From assembly GCA_965226825.1 (NCBI GenBank), contig CBDDED010000003.1:868001-932000 (forward strand): DNA of 64,000 bases. Direction: 5' to 3'. This document shows positions 1 to 8,576 of the stretch, in pieces (within the stretch, counting starts at the first letter, position 1; every line of letters begins with the position of its first letter). Made by a program: the position numbers and the translations under genes. The notes below the pieces were generated by a model, which was not told the origin of the DNA, did not search any database, and saw only the letters and a program-made list of their open reading frames with translations. The stretch is from Io17-Chloro-G2 sp965226825 (lineage in GTDB: Bacteria > Chloroflexota > Dehalococcoidia > Lucifugimonadales > UBA3495).

Positions 1-1
1 G

Positions 2-397
2 GCGGTTGATCAGGACGGCAACGAGTTGAGCGGAATTCGTCTGCCCGACGTCTCGGTCCCGCTGGCCACCCATTCCGGCTGGAACGTCAGGCACAAGGAC
101 ATGGGAGGGGCTGGACAATTCATCAAGCAAATCGGCTCCACGCTCCCATTCCCCGCAACACGGCGGGAAAGAGAGGCCACCGGGGATCCCAGGAAGTCCA
201 TTGAAGAGCGCTATGAGTCCAGAGAGGACTATCTGGACCGGGTAGCCGGCGCGGCTCAAGTCCTGGTGGACCAAAGATACCTGCTGCCCGAAGACCTGGC
301 AGCAATAACGGAGCAGGCGGCCCGGCGGTATGACCTGTTCAGCCAGGGTGGGCTGGTAACCAGCCCGCAAGCAGGCGTCATCGCCGGAGACGATTAA
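2..397 (+). CDS. C-terminal part of an alpha/beta-hydrolase-domain protein (5' end outside window)
   Basis: The reading frame is open from the first codon of the window, so this is the 3' end of a longer gene. The visible 131 residues begin VDQDGNELSGIRLP and contain VPLATHSGWNVRH. This resembles the C-terminal region of the large alpha/beta hydrolase domain family common in environmental Chloroflexota and Actinobacteria. The tail, about residues 60-125, is a charged helical segment. Catalytic residues would lie upstream and cannot be checked. A TTG at 26 could serve as a start, but the continuing homology-like frame upstream argues against it. Family assignment is by recognition only. Confidence 0.55.
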   Translation, partial: AVDQDGNELSGIRLPDVSVPLATHSGWNVRHKDMGGAGQFIKQIGSTLPFPATRREREATGDPRKSIEERYESREDYLDRVAGAAQVLVDQRYLLPEDLAAITEQAARRYDLFSQGGLVTSPQAGVIAGDD

Positions 398-475
398 CCC
401 GCCGCCCGGAGTTGTCATCGTCTGACAAATCGCGTACCAAGAACTTTTCCGGGGTCTCTTGAGGAGGAGATACAA

Positions 476-1321
476 ATGAGTATAGGCGTTTCGATCCCAC
501 TGCCGGCCTACCTGGTGGACCCGGCCCTTATCGCCAAGAAGGCCGAAGACCTGGGCTTCGAGTCTATCTGGTACGCCGAGCACCCGACGGTCCCGGTGCA
601 TAGCAACAGCCCCTTCCCTTCCACCGGCGGAGAGATTCCCGAAAACTACTCCCACTTCACCGACCCGTACATCGCCCTGGCAAGAGCCTCCGGCGTCACC
701 AGCACGATCAAACTGGGGACCGGCATCACCTTGGTGCCCGAACGCAACCCACTTCTGCTGGCCAAGGAGATTGCCGTTCTGGACCTGTACAGCGGCGGCC
801 GGTTCCTGTTCGGAGTCGGCACCGGCTGGCTGAGGGAGGAAACCGAGTTGATGGGCGGCAACTTTGACCACCGCTGGAGCCAGACCAGGGAAGCCATCGA
901 AGTGATGAAAGCGCTGTGGACCAACGAGGTAGCCGAATTCCACGGAGAGTATTTCGACTTCCCTCCGGTGAAGTCATACCCCAAGCCGGCCCAAAAGCCC
1001 CATCCACCGGTAATACTAGGTGGGATGGCCCGCAGGGTCCTGCGCCGCGTCGCCAACCACGCCGACGGCTGGATGCCCAACCGGGTTACTCCCGCGGAGG
1101 TGGAGGACAGCAGGGCCCGCCTGGACGCGATGGCCGCCGAGGGAGGCCGCGACCCTGCCTCGATTACTATCTCGGTCTACGGCCAAGAACCTAGGCGGGA
1201 CGTGGTCCAACCCTTCCTGGATGCGGGCGCCAACCGGGTGGTGGTGCGGCCCGATTTCTACGATTCCGAGGACTCCATGAACCGCGAGTTGGAACGCATG
1301 GCCAACGCTGTTTTGCGCTGA
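476..1321 (+). CDS. LLM-class flavin/F420-dependent oxidoreductase
   Basis: This is a 281-residue luciferase-like monooxygenase fold (TIM barrel) of the kind that uses F420 or FMN to oxidise or reduce small organic substrates in the cytoplasm. Diagnostic stretches are GFESIWYAEHP near residue 28, the TSTIKLGTGITLVPERNP block and the GGRFLFGVGTGWLREE motif typical of the family. Later come YPKPAQKPHPPVILGG and the ANHADGWMPN segment. A strong GAGGAGGAG ribosome-binding site at 462-470 supports the ATG at 476. The substrate cannot be deduced. It lies just upstream of an MmgE/PrpD gene, which suggests carboxylic-acid catabolism, but no shared operon is proven. Confidence 0.88.
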   Translation: MSIGVSIPLPAYLVDPALIAKKAEDLGFESIWYAEHPTVPVHSNSPFPSTGGEIPENYSHFTDPYIALARASGVTSTIKLGTGITLVPERNPLLLAKEIAVLDLYSGGRFLFGVGTGWLREETELMGGNFDHRWSQTREAIEVMKALWTNEVAEFHGEYFDFPPVKSYPKPAQKPHPPVILGGMARRVLRRVANHADGWMPNRVTPAEVEDSRARLDAMAAEGGRDPASITISVYGQEPRRDVVQPFLDAGANRVVVRPDFYDSEDSMNRELERMANAVLR

Positions 1322-1406
1322 TCCCTACGCTTTCCAGCAAACAACCCGCGGGACTTGGCAAACGACCCGCGGGACGACCAAGACATCCAATCGAACGGTG
1401 TAATGC

Positions 1407-2765
1407 ATGGACCGCACAACCGAATTTCTAAGCGCGTACTCCTGTGACCTGGACTACTCGGACCTCAGCCCCCAGGTGGTCCATCAGGTGAAGCGCACCG
1501 TGATCGACACGTTGGGTTGTCTGGCCGGCGGATATTTGTCGGAACCGGGGAAAATTGCCCGTCTAATGGCGTCCGACATCACCTCCGCCACGCCCTCACG
1601 GGTGTTGGGAACCAGGGACTACACCTCCCCCGATATGGCCGGTTTCGCCAATGGCGTCATGCTCCGGTACCTGGACTGCAATGATTCCTACTTCTCTCCG
1701 GGCGGCGGACATCCCAGCGACATGATCGCGGCGGTCCTGGCCGTAGCCAACCCGATGGACGCCGACGCCCAGGACGTTATTACTGCTATCGTGCTGGCAT
1801 ACGAGGTGTTCTGCCGTCTGTCCGATGAAGTGGTGACCGGAAACCTGGGTTGGGACCAGGGTATGTTCAGCGTTATCGGTTCTGCCTGCGCCGCCGGAAA
1901 AATCCTGGGGTTGGACCGGCAGCAGATGGGCCACGCCATCTCTCTATCAGTCGCGCCAAACCTTCCCCTGGGAGTCACCCGTACCGGCGAGCTTTCCATG
2001 TGGAAGGGTTGCGCCACCGCCACCGCCACCAGGGCCGGAGTCTTCGCCGCACTGCTGGCCGGTCAGGGCTTGACCGGGCCGGCAGAACCCTTCGAAGGGA
2101 GGCGGGGTCTCTGGGAGCAGGCCGTGGGTGCAAAGGTTGTTCTAGACAAAATGGGCGGCGCAAACGAAACCTTCCGTATCACTGAGACTACCTTCAAGTC
2201 CTACCCCGCTCAAATCCACACCCAGGCCCCCGTTGACCTGGCTTTGCGATTGCATTCCGAAGTAGCGGCCGGGGACATCGAATCAATAGCTATCCAGGCT
2301 TACGAGGGGGCATGCAGCAGTCCTGCCACCGAACCCGAAAAGTGGGACCCCCAGACCAGGGAAACCGCCGACCACAGCATTCCATATTTGGTTTCGGTGG
2401 CATTACAGGACGGGTCGGTAACCGCGTCCAGCTTTACCAGCCAGCGAATTCACGACCCGGGCGTCAGGCAGCTTATTTCCAGAATCACCATGCAAGAAAA
2501 CCCGGAATACACCCAAAAATATCCCTCAGAGTTCAACGTGAGCCTGGAGGTCACCGACAAATCGGGCGGACGCCACAGCGCCCATACCTCTTACCCCAAA
2601 GGTCACCATCGGAATCCAATGTCCGATGCCGACGTAGAAGCCAAATTCCGTGGACTTTCGTCCGGAGTCCTGGGAGACAGCCAAGCGGACCAGGTGCTGG
2701 AGTTGGTTTGGGGTTTGGAATCCCTGCCCACGTTGGACGACCTATTGGATGCAATGGTTGTTTAG
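1407..2765 (+). CDS. MmgE/PrpD family protein
   Basis: This 452-residue protein is the normal length of the MmgE/PrpD family, which includes 2-methylcitrate dehydratase and cis-aconitate decarboxylase. Typical segments are DTLGCLAGG near residue 33, the YLDCNDSYF block followed by GGGHPSDMIAAVLAVA, and the lid-like region with WKGCATATATRAGVFAALLA. KSYPAQIHTQAPVDLAL in the second half matches the conserved KxYP region. Family members act on hydroxy-tricarboxylates, but many paralogues have unknown substrates, so PrpD activity is not claimed. It is 85 bp downstream of the LLM oxidoreductase in the same direction. Confidence 0.88.
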   Translation: MDRTTEFLSAYSCDLDYSDLSPQVVHQVKRTVIDTLGCLAGGYLSEPGKIARLMASDITSATPSRVLGTRDYTSPDMAGFANGVMLRYLDCNDSYFSPGGGHPSDMIAAVLAVANPMDADAQDVITAIVLAYEVFCRLSDEVVTGNLGWDQGMFSVIGSACAAGKILGLDRQQMGHAISLSVAPNLPLGVTRTGELSMWKGCATATATRAGVFAALLAGQGLTGPAEPFEGRRGLWEQAVGAKVVLDKMGGANETFRITETTFKSYPAQIHTQAPVDLALRLHSEVAAGDIESIAIQAYEGACSSPATEPEKWDPQTRETADHSIPYLVSVALQDGSVTASSFTSQRIHDPGVRQLISRITMQENPEYTQKYPSEFNVSLEVTDKSGGRHSAHTSYPKGHHRNPMSDADVEAKFRGLSSGVLGDSQADQVLELVWGLESLPTLDDLLDAMVV

Positions 2766-2931
2766 GTCGTTGTGCTGCATTCACAACCAAAACACCGCAA
2801 GACTGGGCCGGCGGTTGACCGGCGCGGGTATTTCATTTCCCGCATCCCCCCGCATCGCTTTTTGCCCTCTGGAACCGGAGCGCCGTCCCGGGTTGGAATC
2901 CGTACGCCAATCGCGGACGTAGCTCCTTTTG

Positions 2932-3537
2932 ATGGCGTCAGTTTCGCGGGAAACCGGGAGCGCTAGGGTGGCCGACCAGCTCGAACTGGACGACTCCCAA
3001 TTGCTCCAGAGAATTTCCTTGATGGAACAGGATGCCCTGGAGGCCCTGTATTCCAGGTACTCATCGCCAATTTATTCACTGGCGATGATGATGTTGAAAC
3101 AGCCCGCCCTGGCCGAAGAAGTGACGCAGGATATTTTCCTGAACGTCTGGCTCAAGGCCGGAAGCTACAACCCGGACCGCGGCGCACCTAAGTCGTGGAT
3201 CATGAGCGTCGCCCACCACAAGATCATTGACGCAATCCGCGCCCGCCGCCGGACAGTGGCCGTTGGGTCATCCGACGAATATGACGCCCTCGACTACTTT
3301 CCCTCTTCGGAGGCCTCCACGGAAGAGCAGGTGGAGCAAAACCTGGATAGAGAGCGAATTCTGAAAGCCCTACAGGGTCTACCGGAATCCCAAAGGGAAG
3401 TGATTATGTTGGCCTATTTCGAGGGTTACTCCCAATCAGAAATGGCCGACAGGCTAAAGCAACCCTTGGGAACAGTCAAAACCAGGGTAAGGCTGGCAAT
3501 GCAAAAGTTGAGAACCATCTTAGATGACGACGAATAG
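2932..3537 (+). CDS. ECF-type RNA polymerase sigma factor
   Basis: This sigma-70 family regulator of about 201 residues has the ECF layout. Region 2 is LEALYSRYSSPIYSLAMMML with DIFLNVWLKAGSYNPDRG and SWIMSVAHHKIIDAIRARRR. Region 4 contains ALQGLPESQREVIMLAYFEG, a helix-turn-helix (YSQSEMADRLKQPLGTVKTR) and a C-terminal helix. Region 3 is absent, as expected. ATG at 2932 is preferred over the adjoining TTG at 2929. The stop lies inside the next gene (14-bp overlap), so it is translationally coupled to its anti-sigma factor. The input signal and regulon are unknown. Confidence 0.93.
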   Translation: MASVSRETGSARVADQLELDDSQLLQRISLMEQDALEALYSRYSSPIYSLAMMMLKQPALAEEVTQDIFLNVWLKAGSYNPDRGAPKSWIMSVAHHKIIDAIRARRRTVAVGSSDEYDALDYFPSSEASTEEQVEQNLDRERILKALQGLPESQREVIMLAYFEGYSQSEMADRLKQPLGTVKTRVRLAMQKLRTILDDDE

Positions 3538-4399
3538 CACGGAAGGGAGCTTTCATCCCGAAGACCTCTTGAGCATGTATGCGTTGGCTGCTCTGCCAGA
3601 GGAAGCGGAGCGGGAGGTCGAGGCTCACCTTGACGGGTGCCCCTCCTGCCGCACGGACCTGGCGTCGCTGGAGGCAACAGCCGCCAGGCTTGCGACGGCG
3701 GCCGTTGTCAGAACACCGCCGGACGGACTGCGGGCGCGTCTATTGGAACAGGTTGGCAGAGGGGAAAACCTGGCGCCACCGGTCGCGCTGGCGCAGCCGT
3801 CCCGGTTCCGGCTGCTCGCCGACTCCTGGTTGCGGCCGGTCAGATTGTTGGCCCCTTTGGCCGCAACCTTGGCGATTTTGTTGATGGTTTCGTTGGCAGG
3901 GAATATCTACCTCGGCTCGATGATTGACCGGCTGAACCAGGACAAAGCCAATCTAACCGCCCGCATATTCCACATGTCCCACGACGACACCACACTGGCA
4001 GGATTCCTCGAACAAGCCGACGTGGCTGGTTACTTGATAGACAACCCCTCCAACGAACCACTGATGCTGACGCCGCCCGGAGGAGAAGGCGACCACCAGG
4101 GGGTCCTCTTATTTGCGGAAGACAGCCGCAGGGCGGTCTTGTTGGTCGCCAACATGGCCCAACACAACGGGTCCACCGGCTACTATGTCTGGCTATGGAG
4201 GCCTGACGAGAGAGTGCGGATGGGTGAGTTGAACATAGATTCCGATGGTAGAGGCGCTATGACCCTGTACTACCCGAATGAATCCGTGCTCGGGTTCGAA
4301 AAAGTTTTCTTGAGCAAGTCTGCGCCGGACCCCGACACCGCAGCACCGGGGGACATGGTGCTTGAAGGCGCCATCTCGGCCTTTAACCGCACCCGTTAG
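3524..4399 (+). CDS. Anti-sigma factor, RskA-like, zinc-finger type, single membrane span
   Basis: This 291-residue partner of the upstream sigma factor overlaps its 3' end by 14 bp. The N-terminal cytoplasmic part carries a HxxxCxxC zinc-finger motif (EAHLDGCPSCRTDL, about residues 30-43) that normally clamps the sigma factor. A hydrophobic span, LLAPLAATLAILLMVSLAGN, lies near residues 108-127 and is followed by a short coiled segment. The external C-terminal half resembles the RskA domain (GYYVWLWRPDERVRMGELN). By analogy, release of the sigma factor would need regulated proteolysis or a conformational change. No protease gene is adjacent. Confidence 0.88.
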   Translation: MTTNSTEGSFHPEDLLSMYALAALPEEAEREVEAHLDGCPSCRTDLASLEATAARLATAAVVRTPPDGLRARLLEQVGRGENLAPPVALAQPSRFRLLADSWLRPVRLLAPLAATLAILLMVSLAGNIYLGSMIDRLNQDKANLTARIFHMSHDDTTLAGFLEQADVAGYLIDNPSNEPLMLTPPGGEGDHQGVLLFAEDSRRAVLLVANMAQHNGSTGYYVWLWRPDERVRMGELNIDSDGRGAMTLYYPNESVLGFEKVFLSKSAPDPDTAAPGDMVLEGAISAFNRTR

Positions 4400-4595
4400 C
4401 ACCCACGAGGCTGCCCGATTGTCCGGCGGCCAGACAACCTCTACCGCCTTTGCCCCCATTGCTCGGGTTTAGCTTCACCAATTCCTGAGCTGTCCACCCA
4501 AAAATATGACCCGCCGGCACCCCCTTTGGTCGACGGTGAATTGCCATCGAAACCGCGTTATACTGGTCCCAACACGGTGGGTGAGGGGAGGAATT

Positions 4596-4727
4596 ATGGC
4601 GCAAAAAGGGTCGCAAAACGGCTCGGACCCCATTATCTGCGATATCTGCGGCGCCCGGATGGTGGAGCACAATTGCAAGATTCGATGTTTGAACTGCGGT
4701 TATACCCGCGACTGCTCAGACCCGTAG
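4596..4727 (+). CDS. Small zinc-ribbon protein (43 aa)
   Basis: This very short protein contains two CxxC pairs, CDICGARM and CLNCGYTRDC, which should bind one zinc ion. The ATG at 4596 follows a good GAGGGGAGG ribosome-binding site at 4582-4590. That makes it a better start than the in-frame ATG at 4506, which would add a basic leader with no purine-rich site in front. It ends 10 bp before the flavodoxin-like gene, so the two are probably co-transcribed. Function is unknown; small CxxC ribbons often mediate protein or nucleic-acid contacts. Confidence 0.65.
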   Translation: MAQKGSQNGSDPIICDICGARMVEHNCKIRCLNCGYTRDCSDP

Positions 4728-4737
4728 GGTTGGCCGC

Positions 4738-5247
4738 ATGACCGCAAGAGTGTTCATCCTTTACGACCCCAAGGGGCCGGCGATCGGGGCCTTGGCAACC
4801 GCCGCCGCGGAGGGTGTCGATGCGAGCGGCAGCGCCCAAGCGGTCTCCAAGTCTATCTTTGAGGCAACTACCGAAGACCTGTTGGACGCTGATGGCGTTC
4901 TCCTTGGGTCTCCCAACTGGAGCGGCCTGACCGGTTCTATGAAGTCCTGGCTGGACGAACAGGGAGACCTTTGGGAAGAGGGGAGCCTGGCCGGAAAACC
5001 CGGTGCCGCCTTTACATCGGGTTGGGGTCGCCACTCGGGCCTGGAAATGACCCTATTGCAACTGGTCCACTGGATGCTCGCCTGCGGAATGGTGGTGGTG
5101 GGTCTCCCCTGGTCAAGCGACATGCGCTGGTCGGGGTCGTACTACGGGGCCACCGCCGTAGCAGGCGTTAATGACCAGGACTTGGCTCAGGCCAGGGAGT
5201 TGGGTATGCGGCTTGCCCTTTTGGCGGCCAAGCTCAAGGATAGCTAG
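4738..5247 (+). CDS. Flavodoxin-like / NAD(P)H:quinone reductase-type protein
   Basis: This 169-residue protein has a flavodoxin fold. It starts with the strand MTARVFILYDPKGPAIGALA, whose loop would hold FMN phosphate, although the canonical T/S-rich loop is weak. It continues with DADGVLLGSPNWSGLTGSMKSW, a typical GSP.W....M..W segment of WrbA-like proteins. GKPGAAFTSGWGRHSGLEMT supplies the second flavin loop. Likely role is FMN-dependent two-electron reduction, but the substrate is not known. Its stop overlaps the convergent thyX-like gene by 4 bp. Confidence 0.75.
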   Translation: MTARVFILYDPKGPAIGALATAAAEGVDASGSAQAVSKSIFEATTEDLLDADGVLLGSPNWSGLTGSMKSWLDEQGDLWEEGSLAGKPGAAFTSGWGRHSGLEMTLLQLVHWMLACGMVVVGLPWSSDMRWSGSYYGATAVAGVNDQDLAQARELGMRLALLAAKLKDS

Positions 5248-6842
5248 GAAGCGCCGGTGGCCCTTTTCCACCAGTCGGGATAGTCCCGCAACTGTAAATG
5301 CCGGAACAACTGCGGATGGACATCGACAGCCTGCCTCATCGCTTCCAGCATAGGCTCCCGAATAGCGAAATGGGCCAGGTCCGATATCCGAAGTTTGAAC
5401 AGATGGTAGCACTCCCGCAGGTTCATCTTGGAGAAAACCCGCCGGTAGTGGGCGTGGGTCGCCAGGTATTCCGCCACTAGCGGAAAAACCTGGGCGACCT
5501 GGGAATAGGCCGCCTCCACCGGGTCCAACGCCTCGTTGAATTGGTCCGCAAGCCCTGCCTCCACCACCAAGTCTGGGACGCGCCTGCCCAGCGATATCGA
5601 TAGGGGTTGGGGGATATAGGACTGCATCCGGTGCCGCTTAAACTCCCGGTAGGCGCCGTAATCCAGCACGAACTCAAAGGTGTAGTCGACCACCTCAAAT
5701 TCCCGGACCGGCGCATCATGGGGGCCCAAACCGGCAACCGCTTCGGCGATGATTTCTCTACGTTTTTCTGGAACCAGCCCGAGAGTCCAGCGCCAAACTT
5801 CTTCGTAGCTCTTCGACGACTGTCCGTAGACCAGCGCCGCCGCCAATTTTTCCTCCGCCTGCGGGTCCCAGCCCACCAGTTTCGTGCCCGGTAACCCAGA
5901 ACCGCCGTCCACTTCCGCTGTAGGGTGGTCCGAGTGGATTTCCTCGGGATGGATCGCCCTCGTTTCTCGCTGCCGGGACCCGGCTAGGTAGGGGTTATGA
6001 TCGGCGTACTTCACCAGGGTCGGCGTGATAGCACGGGCCTGGGAGCGGAGTTCCTCGCCCAGGGTTTTCTCCTCAACCAAGCCGGCGGACATCAGCTTGG
6101 AGATAGCGTGTTCCAGGACTCTGGCGTTGGCGGTAACGCCCACGTTGGTCAGAGTGGCGGCCGGTAGCAGCGCCCGGCAGCTATCGGTTGCATCGCGTTG
6201 CAACCTGAGCCTGTAGACCTCATCCCGCTCGCGTTCTCGCTGTGGATTCTTTCCCTGCAAGTAATCGACACAGGCTTCAACCAACCGGTGGTAATCCTGG
6301 AACAGCTGGGTGCAGGTGTTTACAAACAGACGGGCGAGGTCCGGGTCATCCTCCAGTTCCGCCGGCAGATGAAAAAAGTCCGGGGGCATAAGTTGGTACC
6401 GGGAGGACTTTTCGGTGTAGGACGCCAGGCGGTTGTCTTCCAAGGTGTCACAAGCCAGGCGAGAAATGTTCTCCACGGCCAGGTGCAGCACCGCGTGCTC
6501 GGCCACCGAAGAATGCCCGTAACCCAGCACCCATCTCTCGTGGAAATCCGCGGCCCTCTCCTGGCTTACCTGTGCGGCGATTTCGTCGAATGGCTCAGGC
6601 CGGCGGGAAGTCATGGCGAAGGCCACCGCAATTTGCTCTTCGGTCAATTCGCGGGCGTCCAGCGGGTATACCCGGCGCAGATAGGTTTGCCGCGTCCCTA
6701 CAGGGTCGGCGGTCGAAGATTCCGGCGGCGCGACCTCAACGCCATCCAGAACAAACCCGAGTTGAAGGGCGGAAACTGGGTCTGCCGGGGGATTAATAAG
6801 AGATTCTTGGTTCTCAACCATCACTGAAAGCCCGCGCCCCAT
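5244..6842 (-). CDS. thyX: FAD-dependent thymidylate synthase-like protein, tandem ThyX domains
   Basis: At 532 residues this is about twice the length of classical ThyX, and both halves look ThyX-derived. The first half has GYGHSSVAEHAVLHLAVENI followed by NRLASYTEKSSRYQ (about 137-150), a variant of the RHRxxSxNxxSxRY signature. The second half has YREFKRHRMQSYIPQPLS and, near the C terminus, MNLRECYHLFKLR with DLAHFAIRE, matching the conserved NLREL..F..LR block. Each half therefore keeps a different part of the signature. Expected reaction is dUMP to dTMP using methylene-tetrahydrofolate and FAD. An alternative start is the ATG at 6821. Catalytic competence is inferred only. Confidence 0.75.
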   Translation of the reverse strand: MGRGLSVMVENQESLINPPADPVSALQLGFVLDGVEVAPPESSTADPVGTRQTYLRRVYPLDARELTEEQIAVAFAMTSRRPEPFDEIAAQVSQERAADFHERWVLGYGHSSVAEHAVLHLAVENISRLACDTLEDNRLASYTEKSSRYQLMPPDFFHLPAELEDDPDLARLFVNTCTQLFQDYHRLVEACVDYLQGKNPQRERERDEVYRLRLQRDATDSCRALLPAATLTNVGVTANARVLEHAISKLMSAGLVEEKTLGEELRSQARAITPTLVKYADHNPYLAGSRQRETRAIHPEEIHSDHPTAEVDGGSGLPGTKLVGWDPQAEEKLAAALVYGQSSKSYEEVWRWTLGLVPEKRREIIAEAVAGLGPHDAPVREFEVVDYTFEFVLDYGAYREFKRHRMQSYIPQPLSISLGRRVPDLVVEAGLADQFNEALDPVEAAYSQVAQVFPLVAEYLATHAHYRRVFSKMNLRECYHLFKLRISDLAHFAIREPMLEAMRQAVDVHPQLFRHLQLRDYPDWWKRATGAS

Positions 6843-7187
6843 AAACCCTTCAATTCAGGGCAACCATGTCCTAATTCGGTTGGCGAATCTTCCATCCAAG
6901 TGATGCTTGATCGCCTTTGACTGGCCGCGCCCACCAACCGGCTTTCTCGCCGCACCGAAAATCCAGAGCCGTTTCCCTTTGAGAAGGCTCCGGTGTCCAC
7001 AGTATAGTCATGTGGGAAAGGCGGAGGGAGGGGTGCAGGGCTCGCCCAAACCTAGCGTTTCCCAGTTGCAACATGCGTGCCGATGCACGGAGAGAGCCCT
7101 GGATTCCCGCTGCGGCGAGAAAGACCGCGGACTTAATGGCGCCAAATACACCCTGGGCGACGCGGGCAAGGACGCCTTGCAGCCAAT
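6843..7187. repeat. Intergenic gap with two copies of a dispersed repeat
   Basis: No gene is supported here. The gap contains a diverged copy of a short dispersed repeat at about 6940-6973 (CTTTCTCGCCGCACCG followed by AATCCAGAGCC). A well-conserved copy in the opposite orientation lies at about 7095-7128, with core CTGGATTCCCGCTGCGGCGA. The same unit recurs near 12,588-12,807. The gap separates the divergently placed housekeeping blocks between the thyX-like gene and the E2 gene. Confidence 0.6.
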
Positions 7188-8441
7188 CTATTCCAGGAGC
7201 AGACGCACAGGGCTTTCCAGCAGGTTCTTGATTTCTACCAGGAACTGGGCCGCCTCGGCTCCGTCGGCCACCCGGTGGTCCACTGAAACCGTGGCTTTCA
7301 TGACCTGGGCCACCGCCAACTCCCCAGCCCGGACTACCGGCTGCTCCTTGACTGTGCCGACCGCCAGCACTGCGGCGTGGGGCGGGAATATGATTGCAGC
7401 AAAGCTATCAACGTCGAACATTCCCAGGTTGCTGATGCTAAAGGTGGTGCCGCTGTACTCCTCGTTGCGCAGGGAACCGCTGTTGGCTCGGGCAATGAGG
7501 TCCCGGCTGGCGGCGGCAATCTCCGCCAGGGACTTGCTCTCGCACCCACTGACTCCGGGAACGATAAGCCCTGCTTCCAGGGCGATTGCGATGCCGATAT
7601 TGATCCCAGGATTCATCTGAAGATGATCGTCCCGGTAAAAGGCGTTGAACTTGGGGTAACGTTTCAAGGCTATGGCCGCTGCTTTGATGACCAGGTCGTT
7701 GACGCTAACCCTGACACCACCGGCGAGCGCATCGTTGGTGTCTCGCCGCAAGGCCATTGCCTTGGTCATGTCAACGTCGGCGGTGACGTAGAAGTGCGGA
7801 GCGTCCCGCTTGCTGTCCGACGTCACCCGGGCTATCGCCTGCCGCATACGGGAAAGGCCCTCACGTTGGGCGGGAGGCGCTCCCGGTGGCGCATCCGCCG
7901 CTGCGGGACTCGCCGCAGGGGCTACCGGGGCCTCGGCAAAGGCCAGCACATCCTGTTCCACGATTCGGCCACCGGGACCGGTCCCGGTAACCAGGGACAA
8001 ATCGACTCCCTTCTCCCGCGCCAAGCGGCGTGCTATTGGCGACGCCCGGTTCTCACGAGGAGAAACTGCCGAAGGCTGGGTCGGAGGGGCTTGTGTAGAA
8101 GTCGAGGCGGCCGGTTCCGGCGCCTGTGCGGCTGGTTCCGCCGCATTGTTGGCGGTCTGCGAACCCGTTGCCGCGGCTGCCAGGTCGTCCGGTATCTGTT
8201 CGTCTGGGTCGGTTATTATGGCAATCAGGTCTCCGACCGGAATCGCTACACCTTCGTCAACGACAATCCTTCGCAAAACCCCGGAGGTGTAGGCCTCAAA
8301 TTCCACGGTGGCTTTGTCGGTTTCAATTTCGGCAATAACCTCGCCTCGTGCTACCGATTCGCCCTCCTTCTTGCGCCAGCGCACCACGGTGCCCTGCTGC
8401 ATGTCATATCCCATTTGAGGCATCACGATTGAAGTCGCCAC
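7188..8441 (-). CDS. pdhC: Dihydrolipoamide acyltransferase, E2 of a 2-oxoacid (pyruvate) dehydrogenase complex
   Basis: This 417-residue protein has classic E2 architecture. One lipoyl domain spans residues 1-80, with the lipoylated lysine in IETDKATVEFE. An Ala/Pro-rich swinging linker follows. The peripheral subunit-binding domain (ASPIARRLAREKGVDLSLV with GPGGRIVEQDV) lies at about 130-170. The catalytic acyltransferase domain fills the rest and ends with the HRVADG active-site motif (HxxxDG). It passes acyl groups from E1 to CoA. It is the last gene of the lpd-E1alpha-E1beta-E2 series on the minus strand, 135 bp after E1beta. Confidence 0.94.
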   Translation of the reverse strand: MATSIVMPQMGYDMQQGTVVRWRKKEGESVARGEVIAEIETDKATVEFEAYTSGVLRRIVVDEGVAIPVGDLIAIITDPDEQIPDDLAAAATGSQTANNAAEPAAQAPEPAASTSTQAPPTQPSAVSPRENRASPIARRLAREKGVDLSLVTGTGPGGRIVEQDVLAFAEAPVAPAASPAAADAPPGAPPAQREGLSRMRQAIARVTSDSKRDAPHFYVTADVDMTKAMALRRDTNDALAGGVRVSVNDLVIKAAAIALKRYPKFNAFYRDDHLQMNPGINIGIAIALEAGLIVPGVSGCESKSLAEIAAASRDLIARANSGSLRNEEYSGTTFSISNLGMFDVDSFAAIIFPPHAAVLAVGTVKEQPVVRAGELAVAQVMKATVSVDHRVADGAEAAQFLVEIKNLLESPVRLLLE

Positions 8442-8576
8442 GGCGTTCTCCTGCGGGGTTCGAGGGAAATCAGGGGATTGAATGGATAGATATTAAAGCA
8501 CGAGGATACGGGGAGCAAGCGGGGCCGCCTCGCAATAATGCAGGCAGCACCCGGATGGGAGAACCGGTGGGAGCGG

